Counted from the stretch's first letter, positions 16,542 to 25,053 are shown. The stretch: DNA of 30,800 nucleotides from a bacterium (GCA_030426865.1 JAUHXN010000004.1:1-30800), one strand, 5' to 3'. Notes: generated by a model not told the origin, from the sequence alone. Program-made: numbers and translations.

Positions 16542-17090
16542 CTAGAAACTAATACTATCTCTTTTGCAATACCAAAATGGGTCACAACCACTTATTTCAC
16601 AACCACCCGATTTGAAAGTCCTTAAATCTTCTTTCTGATTCTTGTCATTTCTTTTCTCGTATTCTTCTTTTGTAATAACAAGGTAACCATATTCAATTGG
16701 AATTACTTTATCTATCTTCTTGCATACTGGGCATATTGAGTCTGCTTTACTATATTGGCAATAAGAATCATAATTTATTATTAAATCTGTTATTTTATCG
16801 TCTGATACATAAATTTCTGTTAATGTGGAATCATCAAACCAATTGAATCTTATATTCAAATCGTTTAGACCAGGTTCTACATTTTGGATTTCAAAATTAC
16901 CACTAGAGTCAGTATAGACACTTTTTGTTGAATTGTTTGTCCTTATAGTTGCATTAACAACAGGGGATTCAGTATTTACATCGAATACTTTACCTTTTAT
17001 TGAACCAGATGACAATTCCTTTGTACTTAAGATTAATAAAAGAAATAAAGAAAAAACTAATTTAGTTTTTATGTAATTAGTGAATTTCAT
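16542..17090 (-). CDS. Exported carboxypeptidase-regulatory-like protein with C-terminal zinc-ribbon-like Cys motif
   Basis: A 182-residue protein: signal peptide or anchor (about 8-25), a carboxypeptidase-regulatory beta-sandwich (30-105: 'GSIKGKVFDVNTESPVVNAT', 'TDSSGNFEIQNVEPGLNDLN'), then a 70-residue C-terminal module with Cys120 and Cys123 (CPVC), 'KVIPIEYGYLV', a charged spacer and Cys164, Cys169 and Cys175 ('GGCEISGCDPFWYCKRDSI'). A CPxC...PI.YG...GGC...WYC layout resembles a small zinc-ribbon-like module I have seen in short uncharacterised bacterial proteins; metal binding is an inference. The gene lies 3 nt after the DUF4349 gene and 7 nt before the VanW gene, so all three are surely one transcript. 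Confidence 0.78.
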   Translation of the reverse strand: MKFTNYIKTKLVFSLFLLLILSTKELSSGSIKGKVFDVNTESPVVNATIRTNNSTKSVYTDSSGNFEIQNVEPGLNDLNIRFNWFDDSTLTEIYVSDDKITDLIINYDSYCQYSKADSICPVCKKIDKVIPIEYGYLVITKEEYEKRNDKNQKEDLRTFKSGGCEISGCDPFWYCKRDSISF

Positions 17091-17093
17091 AGT

Positions 17094-17906
17094 TCATTCC
17101 AGGGACTTTCTTTTTCTATAGATTGCTAAAATAAAGATTAATCCAATTAATATTAGTAAAAGTGGCCATAAATTAATCAAGACTAGTACAAACATAATAA
17201 GACCACCCCAACCGTTAGAAAAGGCTTCTTTTAAATCAGCACCAAATCCAGTTTCGGACTCTAAACTGTTGTAGAATCTAATATTCAAAGTAGAAAATCC
17301 GACTTGATTTTTGAGATAGTTTAGCCTTCCTTCAATCGATTCTATTTCCAATCTAAGGCTACCAATTTCCTTTTCTATTTCTAATATTTCTGAGATTTTC
17401 TGCGCCTTTTTCAGTAACTCTATATATCTATTTTCTAATTCTTTTTTAGTCTTTAACCTTGCTTGAACATCAAGAAAATCTTCGGTTACATCTCTAACAT
17501 CAATATCTTTTTTGTCGAAGTCTTTGACACCTTTTGTTGATTCATTCAAAAAATTATCAAAGTTATCAGATGGTACTCTAACTACAATATTTATACTATT
17601 CTCTGTATCATATTTATATAACTTCTCTGAAGATATGTACCCATTATATTTATTTACCGCAACTAATATTGCATGTTTCGTTTTACCTAAGTCATCGGTT
17701 CTAAACTCAATATCTCCTTTCTTAATGAGTTTACGTTCAACCTTACTCATTTCAACAGGACTATTATTATCATTTCCTGATTCATCACTTACATTATACT
17801 TAGCAGTTGAGACTTCTGATATTGTATCGTTAAAACCTTCACCTCCATCACAGCTTATAAATGCAAAGATTAATAATAATATCAAATAATTATTTAGATT
17901 CTTCAT
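17094..17906 (-). CDS. DUF4349 lipoprotein
   Basis: A 270-residue lipoprotein (lipobox FISC, Cys19) with the DUF4349 layout: a charged linker, 'RKLIKKGDIEFRTDDLGKTK', the 'VNKYNGYISSEKLY' and 'INIVVRVPSDNFDNFLNE' strands, 'VRDVTEDFLDVQARLKTKKE', a coiled-coil helix pair (about 150-205, 'EILEIEKEIGSLRLEIESIE'), 'STLNIRFYN', and a C-terminal membrane helix (about 235-262) followed by basic RKRKSLE. It is thus anchored by a lipid at one end and a helix at the other. The family has no assigned function. It is first of a unit with the next two genes. Confidence 0.9.
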   Translation of the reverse strand: MKNLNNYLILLLIFAFISCDGGEGFNDTISEVSTAKYNVSDESGNDNNSPVEMSKVERKLIKKGDIEFRTDDLGKTKHAILVAVNKYNGYISSEKLYKYDTENSINIVVRVPSDNFDNFLNESTKGVKDFDKKDIDVRDVTEDFLDVQARLKTKKELENRYIELLKKAQKISEILEIEKEIGSLRLEIESIEGRLNYLKNQVGFSTLNIRFYNSLESETGFGADLKEAFSNGWGGLIMFVLVLINLWPLLLILIGLIFILAIYRKRKSLE

Positions 17907-18137
17907 AATGGTTTCTGGGGTTAATAATTACTTTCTTATTTAATAGACGCTTTGAAAGATGTTGAAGTTACTAATAGTTAGAAAAAACTTAGATTCTGAT
18001 GGTTGCTGAGTGGAATAGACATGGCTCAGTACGGGTCATCGAAGTACAGACAAAGTCGAGATTAATAATAAACACCCCGTCCTGCTCCGCAGGCCACCCC
18101 TCTTAAAAAGAGGGGAATTCCTTGCTAAACACCTCAT
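17907..18137. other. Intergenic region between two minus-strand operons, with hairpin repeats
   Basis: It contains the upstream region of the DUF4349 operon, and toward the 18138 gene a GC-rich block of two tandem hairpins (18081-18115). No gene is seen. Confidence 0.55.
18074..18120. repeat. Tandem hairpin repeat block (REP/MITE-like)
   Basis: Two adjacent palindromes: CCTGC/GCAGG with a 3 nt loop (18081-18093), and CCCCTCTT/AAGAGGGG with a 3 nt AAA loop (18097-18115). The block is clearly more GC-rich than its surroundings and looks like the small palindromic interspersed elements seen in many environmental Bacteroidota-type genomes. Only one copy is in this window. It lies 23 nt from the stop codon of the 18138 gene but has no T run on either side. 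Confidence 0.55.
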
Positions 18138-19529
18138 CTACTCAGAATACCTAAGTTCTTCGGGATAGAAGATACGATCGAGTAAGCTGAAGCTTAAACC
18201 TATGTAATAACCATCGAAGCTAGTGGCGTCACCTAGAAAGTCTAGAGTCTCACTACCAATTCCACCGAGGGTGTTTCCTGAAATATATCCTCCAACTATA
18301 CCAACGTTGAATCTGTCGGAAAACCTTAATCGGAGTTTAGCACCTAGATTAAAATAACTTGAAGGATAATAACCATATTCTATGAATGGATCTATACTTA
18401 GCTCATCTTTGAGTAGTTGGTGCCAATAGCCAACTCGCAATGGTAGCACACCAATACCGTTTCCGTTTGCACCCATCATGTAAAGTGATATTAGTGAGGT
18501 ACCAGCGTATAAGTTGTAATTACCGTTTATAGGGATCGCGATATCTGCATTTGCCAACCTCATGAAGTAACCTTTGATTATAGAAGTCGATGAGTCGCTT
18601 ACATCGCCTAATGCAGAATATTCTGAATTAGTATTTACAAATGTAATATCAGCAAGTCCAACTTTCCAAGAGGAATGCTCATGATCTTTCCATTCGGTGT
18701 ATAGCTCTGGTACTACATTTACAAAATCAAGAACAGAGACACTTAATCCCGCATAAGGTATTGTATTAAAAACACCTTCATCAGCAAAATCATTTCCAGC
18801 TATTAATACTGAGGATTTTGAATTATATCCTGCTGCTAACCCAACATAAGCTCTTAAATTAACACCACCAATAGATCCAACGTCTATTGAACCTGAGATA
18901 TTACCATATTGTGAAGGGAAAAAGCCGATACCTACAGCTATTGTAGCTGATACATAAGGAATATCATCTCTGAAATAATATCTCTTTCTTATGTATGGAG
19001 TTACAAACCCTAATAATCCATTTTCAATTCTTGCATCGGGTATTATCGCTTCTACCCCATGGAATCCCCAAGTCCAATTCTCAGCATCTCTGAACCATCG
19101 AAGTCTATTCTCATATATTCCTAACCTGTAGATTCCTCCGCTTAATATACTTCCACCATCTGCACCTCGTGCACTCTCATCTAGTAAAGCAGGGTCAGGA
19201 AAAATACCGAATAAACCAGAGTTTAGTGAAAAGTCAGTACTTCCTCCTATTAGACCCATTCCCTCGAATAGCCCTAATCGGATAAAGTCAGGATAATATC
19301 TGTTTACTGTACTATCTCTCTGAGTTATTTCTCTATCTCTTATTATTTCTTTTGTAGATGGGTGTACTACACCTCTATCTACGTTACCTGGCGCATTTTT
19401 GATAAAGTGCTTTACAGTAGTATCTTTATCAGTAATAGTGTATAGGTCTTCTTCTTCTCTTGTGGTCATTATAGTACAAGATTGGAGTAAAGAGAAAAGT
19501 AATATTATAACTAGTATTATTTTATTCAT
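18138..19529 (-). CDS. Lipoprotein / outer-membrane beta-strand-rich protein of unknown function
   Basis: A 463-residue protein with a lipobox (LLQSC, Cys18). The N-terminal 80 residues are charged and have no clear fold. From about residue 85 to the end the sequence is Gly- and aromatic-rich with alternating strands ('GVEAIIPDARIENGLLGFVT', 'PYVSATIAVGIGFFPSQYGN', 'VNLRAYVGLAAGYNSK', 'ADIAIPINGNYNLYAGTSLI', 'SYFNLGAKLRLRFSDRFNVG', 'YYIGLSFSLLDR'), as in outer-membrane beta-barrels. It resembles uncharacterised outer-membrane proteins of this group. It is last in the operon that begins with aat and follows the FAH gene by 3 nt. Confidence 0.75.
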   Translation of the reverse strand: MNKIILVIILLFSLLQSCTIMTTREEEDLYTITDKDTTVKHFIKNAPGNVDRGVVHPSTKEIIRDREITQRDSTVNRYYPDFIRLGLFEGMGLIGGSTDFSLNSGLFGIFPDPALLDESARGADGGSILSGGIYRLGIYENRLRWFRDAENWTWGFHGVEAIIPDARIENGLLGFVTPYIRKRYYFRDDIPYVSATIAVGIGFFPSQYGNISGSIDVGSIGGVNLRAYVGLAAGYNSKSSVLIAGNDFADEGVFNTIPYAGLSVSVLDFVNVVPELYTEWKDHEHSSWKVGLADITFVNTNSEYSALGDVSDSSTSIIKGYFMRLANADIAIPINGNYNLYAGTSLISLYMMGANGNGIGVLPLRVGYWHQLLKDELSIDPFIEYGYYPSSYFNLGAKLRLRFSDRFNVGIVGGYISGNTLGGIGSETLDFLGDATSFDGYYIGLSFSLLDRIFYPEELRYSE

Positions 19530-19532
19530 AGA

Positions 19533-20189
19533 CTACTCGATTTCTATATTCAATGTTATTACGTTATCTAATTTCGCTTCTAGTTTGTCGCCACTTACCA
19601 CTTGCCCTACACCTTGAGGAGTCCCGGTGAATATACAATCACCTTTTCGTAATCTAAATACGTGCGAGATATAAGAAATTAGTTGAGGTACTGATCTCTG
19701 CATATCTGAAGTGTTGCCAGATTGGACTATCTTCCCATTTACATTCAATTCGATATAACAATTATTTATATCAGCAATAGAGTCAATTGTGACTATATTA
19801 GACACAGGTGCAGATGAATAGAAGCTTTTAGCAGTTGCCCAAGGTAATCCACTTGCTTTTGCTTTGGCTTGTACATCACGTAATGTGAAGTCAATTCCTA
19901 CACCATAACCTGAAACATATTCCATTGCTTCGCTTTCAGATACATTATTACAGTCCTTTCCTATTACGACAACTAACTCTACTTCATGGTGCATATTGTT
20001 AGAATAGCTTGGTATCGGAACTTTGCTCCCTGACATAGCATGAGCAGTCGCCGGTTTTATAAAGACCACTGGCTCAGCTAATAACTCACCGCCCATTTCT
20101 TTGGCATGTTCTGCATAATTACGACCTATGCAATATATAATTCCAACAGGCAATATGGTTCCATCAGTATGTATAAATTGTTCTGACAT
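19533..20189 (-). CDS. Fumarylacetoacetate hydrolase (FAH) family protein
   Basis: A 218-residue single-domain FAH-fold enzyme. Metal ligands Glu69, Glu71 ('HHEVELVVVIG') and Asp100 ('GYGVGIDFTLRD') and the conserved Lys121 ('ATAKSFYSSAPV') are present, with 'CIGRNYAEHAKEM', 'PVVFIKP' and 'FTGTPQGVGQV' as further family marks. The length and motifs fit the YcgM/FAHD1 subgroup (acylpyruvase or oxaloacetate decarboxylase-type activity); the exact substrate cannot be told. It sits 11 nt after PBP1A and 3 nt before an outer-membrane-like gene in an otherwise envelope-related operon, so its place there gives no clue to its pathway. Confidence 0.92.
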   Translation of the reverse strand: MSEQFIHTDGTILPVGIIYCIGRNYAEHAKEMGGELLAEPVVFIKPATAHAMSGSKVPIPSYSNNMHHEVELVVVIGKDCNNVSESEAMEYVSGYGVGIDFTLRDVQAKAKASGLPWATAKSFYSSAPVSNIVTIDSIADINNCYIELNVNGKIVQSGNTSDMQRSVPQLISYISHVFRLRKGDCIFTGTPQGVGQVVSGDKLEAKLDNVITLNIEIE

Positions 20190-20200
20190 AATAGTTCTAA

Positions 20201-22351
20201 TTAATTGTTAATGATATCTAAATATTGTCCTACTTCTCTTTGTAATTTCGATAGAGAATCTAGTTCTTTTCTTGTCTTATATCCGAAAGCAGTTTGCTTA
20301 TATGGTAGTTTCTCATCTTCATAAATATTGTTCATTATCATTCCCCATATAGGTCCTGCTAATCTACCACCTTGTCCATCGTTACCAATTGCATTGAAGT
20401 TGATTCGGTGATCGTCGAATCCTACCCAAATACCACAGATTAATTGAGGTGTATAGCCGATGAACCATGCATCCGAATTATCATTGGTTGTTCCAGTTTT
20501 ACCTGCTGCTTCTATTCTTGGGAAATAAGATCTAATCCTAGCAGCTGTACCTCGGTTCACTACTTCTTGTAACATTATTGTCATTTCATGTGCAATTTCT
20601 TTGTCCAAGACGTCATATATTTTATTAGTTCTTTTCTTTCTAAATATCAGATTTCCATTACGGTCTTCTATTCTATTTACATAGTAAGGTTCTACTCTAT
20701 AACCGTCGTTCGCAAAAATAGAAAAAGCAGAAATAAGTTCCATAGGTACTAATTCACCACCGGCACCTAGTGCCAAAGCTGGAACAGCTTGAATTGGAGA
20801 GGCAATACCGGCCTTTCTCAGTAAATCTTTGACTTCACTCGGTGAAGTATATTGAGTTATTAATCGAGCAGCTACAGAATTCACAGACATTCTAAGTCCA
20901 TTAGCTAGTGTCATCTTATATGATGAGTCTGGGCAATCATTTGTTCCTGAGCGTGGTGCCCATATCTCTTTGGTTATTGGGTCTTCGTAAACGAAAGGTC
21001 CACAACCTATTGAGTCAGTAGGGTAGAGTCCATTTTTCAAAGCCATAGAGTAAATGAATGGCTTCATAGATGAACCGGGTTGTCTTTGTATTTGTGTAAT
21101 ATGATTAAGAGAGTGCTTACTATGGCTATTCTGTTTCATAAACTGTGGCGATGCACCTACCATAGATAATATAGCCCCAGAAGCAGGGTCTATCACTACT
21201 ACGCCTATTTGTATAGTAGTTTTCTCATTTTTAACTGAGTCTATAAACCTTGTATCTTTTTTTAGTTTCTTGGCTATAGCTTCTCTCTCACTTTTAGGAG
21301 CCGAACGATACTCAGGACTCTTTCTTATAGCTTCCGATATTATGTCGGCCTCTAATTTCTTATGGTATTTCCAATTCCATTTATTGTCGAATTTTTCTTG
21401 ATATTCAGCAAGGTGCTTACTTACAGCATTATTGGTATATTCTTGGATTCTCTCATTAAGTGTAGTGTATATTATTAGCCCGTCTTTGTACAAATCATAA
21501 TCTTTATCTTTTAAAAAAGGTGAATAATTTTGACGTATAGATTCTACGAAGTGCGGTGCTATCATAGACTCTGTTACTGAGCCAGCGTTTCCTTCACGGA
21601 CTTCTATTGGTGTCTCTATTGCTTTCTCGTATTCAGAATATGATATTTTTTCTTGTGAAAGCATCATCGATAATACAAGGTTTCTTCTTCTAAGAGAACG
21701 GTTATAATCTGTCCTTACATCGTATCGCGATGGAGCTTTGAGCAAACCTATTAGATAAGCAGATTCAGCAATTGACAAATCTTTAGCTTCTTTGTCAAAA
21801 AATGTTCTGGCAGCAACACTAATACCATACGAGCCACGACCAAAATTCACTGTGTTCAGATACATCTCTAATATTTCATCTTTTGTGTATGTATCTTCTA
21901 TTTTGACTGTTACTGCCGCTTCACGTATTTTTCTCTCTACATTTCGTGATAAATCTAAGAATAAGTTTCTAGCTAATTGCTGTGTAATAGTGGATGCACC
22001 TTCAGCACGGCTGAAAGGATTTATAACTTTTTTCACTACTGCTTTCATCAATCTATCCAGATCAATTCCCCAATGAGAATAGAACTTTCTGTCTTCAGTT
22101 GAGATTAACGCATCTACAGCTGATTGAGGCATTTGATCCAATCTGAGGTTTACTCTTCTTTGCATATAGAAATGGTCTATAGTGGCATCATCGCTGCTCA
22201 TTATCTGGCTTGCGTACATTTGTTCAGGATTTTCTAGCTGTTGTAACGAAGGTAAACCTGTAGAAATAACTGAGTAAAAATAAATAGATATTCCTACCGC
22301 TACTACTACGGTTATTGAAATTAATAATATGAGAAAATTTCTTGGTGTCAT
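20201..22351 (-). CDS. mrcA: Bifunctional penicillin-binding protein 1A (transglycosylase/transpeptidase)
   Basis: A 716-residue class A PBP that polymerises lipid II and crosslinks peptidoglycan at the outer face of the inner membrane. A short cytoplasmic start leads into a membrane anchor (about 6-28). The GT51 domain (about 50-230) has 'ISTEDRKFYSHWGID' (Glu86), 'EGASTITQQLARNLFL' and 'EILEMYLNTVNFG' (Glu162). The transpeptidase domain (about 380-690) has SSMK (Ser427-Lys430), SVN (489-491) and KTG (618-620), so both activities are intact. Cys450 and Cys473 could pair. The ATG overlaps the TGA of the PorE-like gene (ATGA), suggesting translational coupling. Confidence 0.96.
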   Translation of the reverse strand: MTPRNFLILLISITVVVAVGISIYFYSVISTGLPSLQQLENPEQMYASQIMSSDDATIDHFYMQRRVNLRLDQMPQSAVDALISTEDRKFYSHWGIDLDRLMKAVVKKVINPFSRAEGASTITQQLARNLFLDLSRNVERKIREAAVTVKIEDTYTKDEILEMYLNTVNFGRGSYGISVAARTFFDKEAKDLSIAESAYLIGLLKAPSRYDVRTDYNRSLRRRNLVLSMMLSQEKISYSEYEKAIETPIEVREGNAGSVTESMIAPHFVESIRQNYSPFLKDKDYDLYKDGLIIYTTLNERIQEYTNNAVSKHLAEYQEKFDNKWNWKYHKKLEADIISEAIRKSPEYRSAPKSEREAIAKKLKKDTRFIDSVKNEKTTIQIGVVVIDPASGAILSMVGASPQFMKQNSHSKHSLNHITQIQRQPGSSMKPFIYSMALKNGLYPTDSIGCGPFVYEDPITKEIWAPRSGTNDCPDSSYKMTLANGLRMSVNSVAARLITQYTSPSEVKDLLRKAGIASPIQAVPALALGAGGELVPMELISAFSIFANDGYRVEPYYVNRIEDRNGNLIFRKKRTNKIYDVLDKEIAHEMTIMLQEVVNRGTAARIRSYFPRIEAAGKTGTTNDNSDAWFIGYTPQLICGIWVGFDDHRINFNAIGNDGQGGRLAGPIWGMIMNNIYEDEKLPYKQTAFGYKTRKELDSLSKLQREVGQYLDIINN

Positions 22352-24153
22352 TTTGTAAATATTTTTTCTAGGGTGACTCTTCTGAGTCGTTTATGATATT
22401 GTTCTTCTAGCTCGTTTTCTAATCTAACTAATTTTTCGGTTTCGCCTTTACTTTTAGCATCTAGTAAGTATATAGGAATTCCTCTTTGTACTAACTGCGA
22501 TACTACAAATTCAGCTCTTTTTTGTGCTAAACGTTTATTATAACTATTACTAGCTATAGGGTCAGTATGGCCTGTTATAATTACTTTCGATAGCAAAGAT
22601 TGAGAGTTTTTTATATCTTCAGCTAGGTTATCTATGGCTTCTTGCCAAGTCGTATTTTCTTGATTTCCAAGACTATCCAATATGTATTCATAAGGTTTAT
22701 CTGATTGGTCATATTTGAAATTTATCCTTACAGTCTTAACTACATCAAATACTAAATCTTTTTTTATTGAGCTATTAGTATCATTTTTATCTACGAATAC
22801 TTTGTAGGAATCATTGAATAAAGTATCGTTTTTAACTTCTACTTTGTATTCGTGACCTTTCTCTAACTCAAATTTGTAAGCACCTTTATTGTCAGTTTTA
22901 GTCGACTTATGTGGAGATTGTTCTTTATCTTTTTTGACTGTAACATCTACATTTTCAACCGGCTCATTTGTTCTGTTATCTTTGACTACTCCTTCTAGGT
23001 TGAAAGTAGGATTAAAATCAAGAGTGTCTTCTTTTATTACTATATCAATAATTTCTTCTGGTTCTTTTTCTGGTTCGAACTCTATGCTATCCCTTCCTTC
23101 TTTGAATATTTTCTTCTTAACATATATATCAAAGTCGCCATCTTGGTCAGAACTATAATAAAAGTAGTTTTCCGAGTAATTAGGGAAACTTGGCGAAAAT
23201 TCATCATATTTAGTATTGATTGGTGCACCTATATTGGTAGGTGTTTTAGGGAAATCGACCTTATCGCCCATTACTGAATAATTAAGATAGAATATATCAT
23301 AACCACCCATATTGTCTCTACCTGTAGTACTAAAGTAGAGTTTATTAGCTACTGGCGAAACAAATGGTGTAATATCGTCACAAGGAGTATTTACATTCTC
23401 TCCACAATTGATAGGTTCACTCCACCCATCTCTGTTTTTACTCATATACCATATATCAACTCCACCATATCCACCGGGTCTATCAGAAGCAAAGAACAAT
23501 ATATTATTCTTATTATCATAAGCGGGGTGTGATTCCCATATTAGATGAGGATTTTCACTCTTTAAGTCAGTTTCTATATTAGAAATTATCTCATTATTCG
23601 AATCGTAGATTCTTGATTGACCAATAGTAGCCTCAATATCTTGTAGCTCCATTCCTCCACTTCTTTCTGTAGGAAAGTTTGTATTGCTCAGCCGAGTAGA
23701 TGAAACTATCAGATTATTAGGCGATATATATACAGGGAAACCAAAATCTCCAGTTTGGTAAGCATTAAAAAGCTCTTCACCAACTGAGAATTTATCGTTA
23801 GCTAGAGTCCCTGTCAATGGGTCAACACCTTGATTAATGTGATATATACTTTGATTATTACCATTAGATATAGTAGCAAAAGTTGCTTTTTGTTTTTTAC
23901 CTATAGAATAGACTACATTGTTCAAATATATTCCATATTCTTGCTTTTCTGTATTTAAACCTTCTACTTGTTTTATCTGGTAGTAGTAATTCTTATCGCT
24001 ATTGTAATAAGTAGTATCTATTGACTTACCCATCCATTCTGTAGGCAAGCATTGAGGTAGAGGTACCTCACAGTCTATAGATTTATCTCTATCAAAAGGT
24101 GGACGACAACCAGCAAATAAAATAGTAAAGAGGATTATGTAAATTATTCTCAT
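22348..24153 (-). CDS. PorE-like lipoprotein: PD40 propeller, carboxypeptidase-regulatory domain, OmpA C-terminal domain
   Basis: A 601-residue lipoprotein (lipobox LFAGC, Cys16). Residues about 60-350 contain WD40/PD40-type propeller blades ('NILFFASDRPGGYGGVDIWY', 'NKLYFSTTGRDNMGGYDIFY', 'YFYYSSDQDGDFDIYVKK'). Residues 383-445 form a carboxypeptidase-regulatory beta-sandwich. Residues about 475-600 form an OmpA/Pal-like peptidoglycan-binding domain with 'TGHTDPIASNSYNKRLAQKR' (Asp531 and Arg546 as the likely diaminopimelate contacts). The combination is that of PorE, the T9SS-associated outer-membrane lipoprotein, but without its N-terminal TPR repeats. Since T9SS substrates are encoded at 27357-29725, a T9SS role is plausible though not proven. 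It is coupled to PBP1A (4 nt overlap) and begins 3 nt after aat. Confidence 0.87.
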   Translation of the reverse strand: MRIIYIILFTILFAGCRPPFDRDKSIDCEVPLPQCLPTEWMGKSIDTTYYNSDKNYYYQIKQVEGLNTEKQEYGIYLNNVVYSIGKKQKATFATISNGNNQSIYHINQGVDPLTGTLANDKFSVGEELFNAYQTGDFGFPVYISPNNLIVSSTRLSNTNFPTERSGGMELQDIEATIGQSRIYDSNNEIISNIETDLKSENPHLIWESHPAYDNKNNILFFASDRPGGYGGVDIWYMSKNRDGWSEPINCGENVNTPCDDITPFVSPVANKLYFSTTGRDNMGGYDIFYLNYSVMGDKVDFPKTPTNIGAPINTKYDEFSPSFPNYSENYFYYSSDQDGDFDIYVKKKIFKEGRDSIEFEPEKEPEEIIDIVIKEDTLDFNPTFNLEGVVKDNRTNEPVENVDVTVKKDKEQSPHKSTKTDNKGAYKFELEKGHEYKVEVKNDTLFNDSYKVFVDKNDTNSSIKKDLVFDVVKTVRINFKYDQSDKPYEYILDSLGNQENTTWQEAIDNLAEDIKNSQSLLSKVIITGHTDPIASNSYNKRLAQKRAEFVVSQLVQRGIPIYLLDAKSKGETEKLVRLENELEEQYHKRLRRVTLEKIFTK

Positions 24154-24156
24154 AAA

Positions 24157-24762
24157 CTAATCTACGAAAGTAGTAGGTAAATTAATAGCTTTTATTAATC
24201 TTTTTGTGTATTCTGAGTAAGAAACTTCTATAGCACCGAGCTGTTGGGTAAATGGGTTTATATATTGAGAATCTAGTAATAAGAAGTTTCGCTCTTTAAG
24301 TTTTTCTATTAGATAGAAAAATGCACCCTTGCTCGCATCAGTAATAGTATTGAACATTGATTCTCCAAAAAATGCCCCTCCAATTGCAACTCCATAAAGG
24401 CCACCAACTAGTACATCATCTTCGAAGGTTTCAACAGAATGAGCCATGCCCAACTTGTGTAATTGCATATATGTATCAATTATTTCCTCAGAAATCCAAG
24501 TGTCTTCTCTTTCCGAACATTTTTCGATTACACTCCTGAAGCAAGTGTCAATTCTATATTCGAATTCATACTTCTCTTCATTTCTTTTAAGTGATTTCGG
24601 TTTCTTAGGACTTTCTAATGGTATCACAGCTCTAGGGTCGGGGCAATGCCAATAGATGTCACCATGCTTATGGTCAGCCATTGGGAAATACCCTTGCTTA
24701 TAAGCTTGGATAAGTATTTCTGGTTTTATTATTCTATTTGTATTGTTTTGTCTATTAGTCAT
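24157..24762 (-). CDS. aat: Leucyl/phenylalanyl-tRNA--protein transferase
   Basis: A 201-residue enzyme that attaches Leu or Phe from tRNA to N-terminal Arg/Lys, making N-degrons for ClpS/ClpAP in the cytoplasm. Family marks: 'YKQGYFPMAD', 'YWHCPDPRAVIPL', 'GGLYGVAIGGAFFGESMFNT', 'ASKGAFFYLIEKLKERNFLL' and 'LLDSQYINPF' with 'QLGAIEVSYSEY'. The catalytic Asp of LLDSQ is present. The His usually found a few residues later (as in the E. coli NDHTASLGA stretch) is Phe here. It is the first gene of the minus-strand operon reaching to 18138, and the next gene begins 3 nt downstream. Confidence 0.94.
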   Translation of the reverse strand: MTNRQNNTNRIIKPEILIQAYKQGYFPMADHKHGDIYWHCPDPRAVIPLESPKKPKSLKRNEEKYEFEYRIDTCFRSVIEKCSEREDTWISEEIIDTYMQLHKLGMAHSVETFEDDVLVGGLYGVAIGGAFFGESMFNTITDASKGAFFYLIEKLKERNFLLLDSQYINPFTQQLGAIEVSYSEYTKRLIKAINLPTTFVD

Positions 24763-24984
24763 TGTATAATATTAACCAATAAAAAACTTTATTGAATACT
24801 ATCCTTTCTTTTTACATAATTCTTCATTTCTCAAAACTACATATTTTATCGCAGATTCGGTAATGAAAAGTTTTTATAAGAAGATTATATGAAACAAGAC
24901 AACGCCTCAATCCCTTTGTTATCAGCAGGTCAAGAGGGGGAGGTTGTTTTGGGTTAAGTGCTAGAAATGTTCGAGAAATAATTT

Positions 24985-25000
24985 TTGGCACAAGCATTGT
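24985..25000 (+). promoter_or_regulatory. Sigma-54 (RpoN)-type promoter of the flagellin genes
   Basis: TTGGCAC (24985-24991), 5 nt, then TTGT (24997-25000). It matches the -24/-12 consensus TGGCAC-N5-TTGC in all but the last base. It lies 57 nt before the flagellin ATG at 25057. Sigma-54 control of flagellin genes is common, which supports the call. Confidence 0.78.
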
Positions 25001-25046
25001 AAAAGACATTGTAGGAAGAAAGATTTTAGGAAGAAAATATTCACAT

Positions 25047-25053
25047 GGAGGTG
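25047..25053 (+). promoter_or_regulatory. Shine-Dalgarno GGAGGTG fixing the flagellin start
   Basis: A near-perfect site three nt before ATG 25057. It overlaps an in-frame ATG at 25045, which therefore cannot be the main start. The ATG at 25057 also gives an N-terminus (MPF) identical to that of the second flagellin. Confidence 0.85.
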
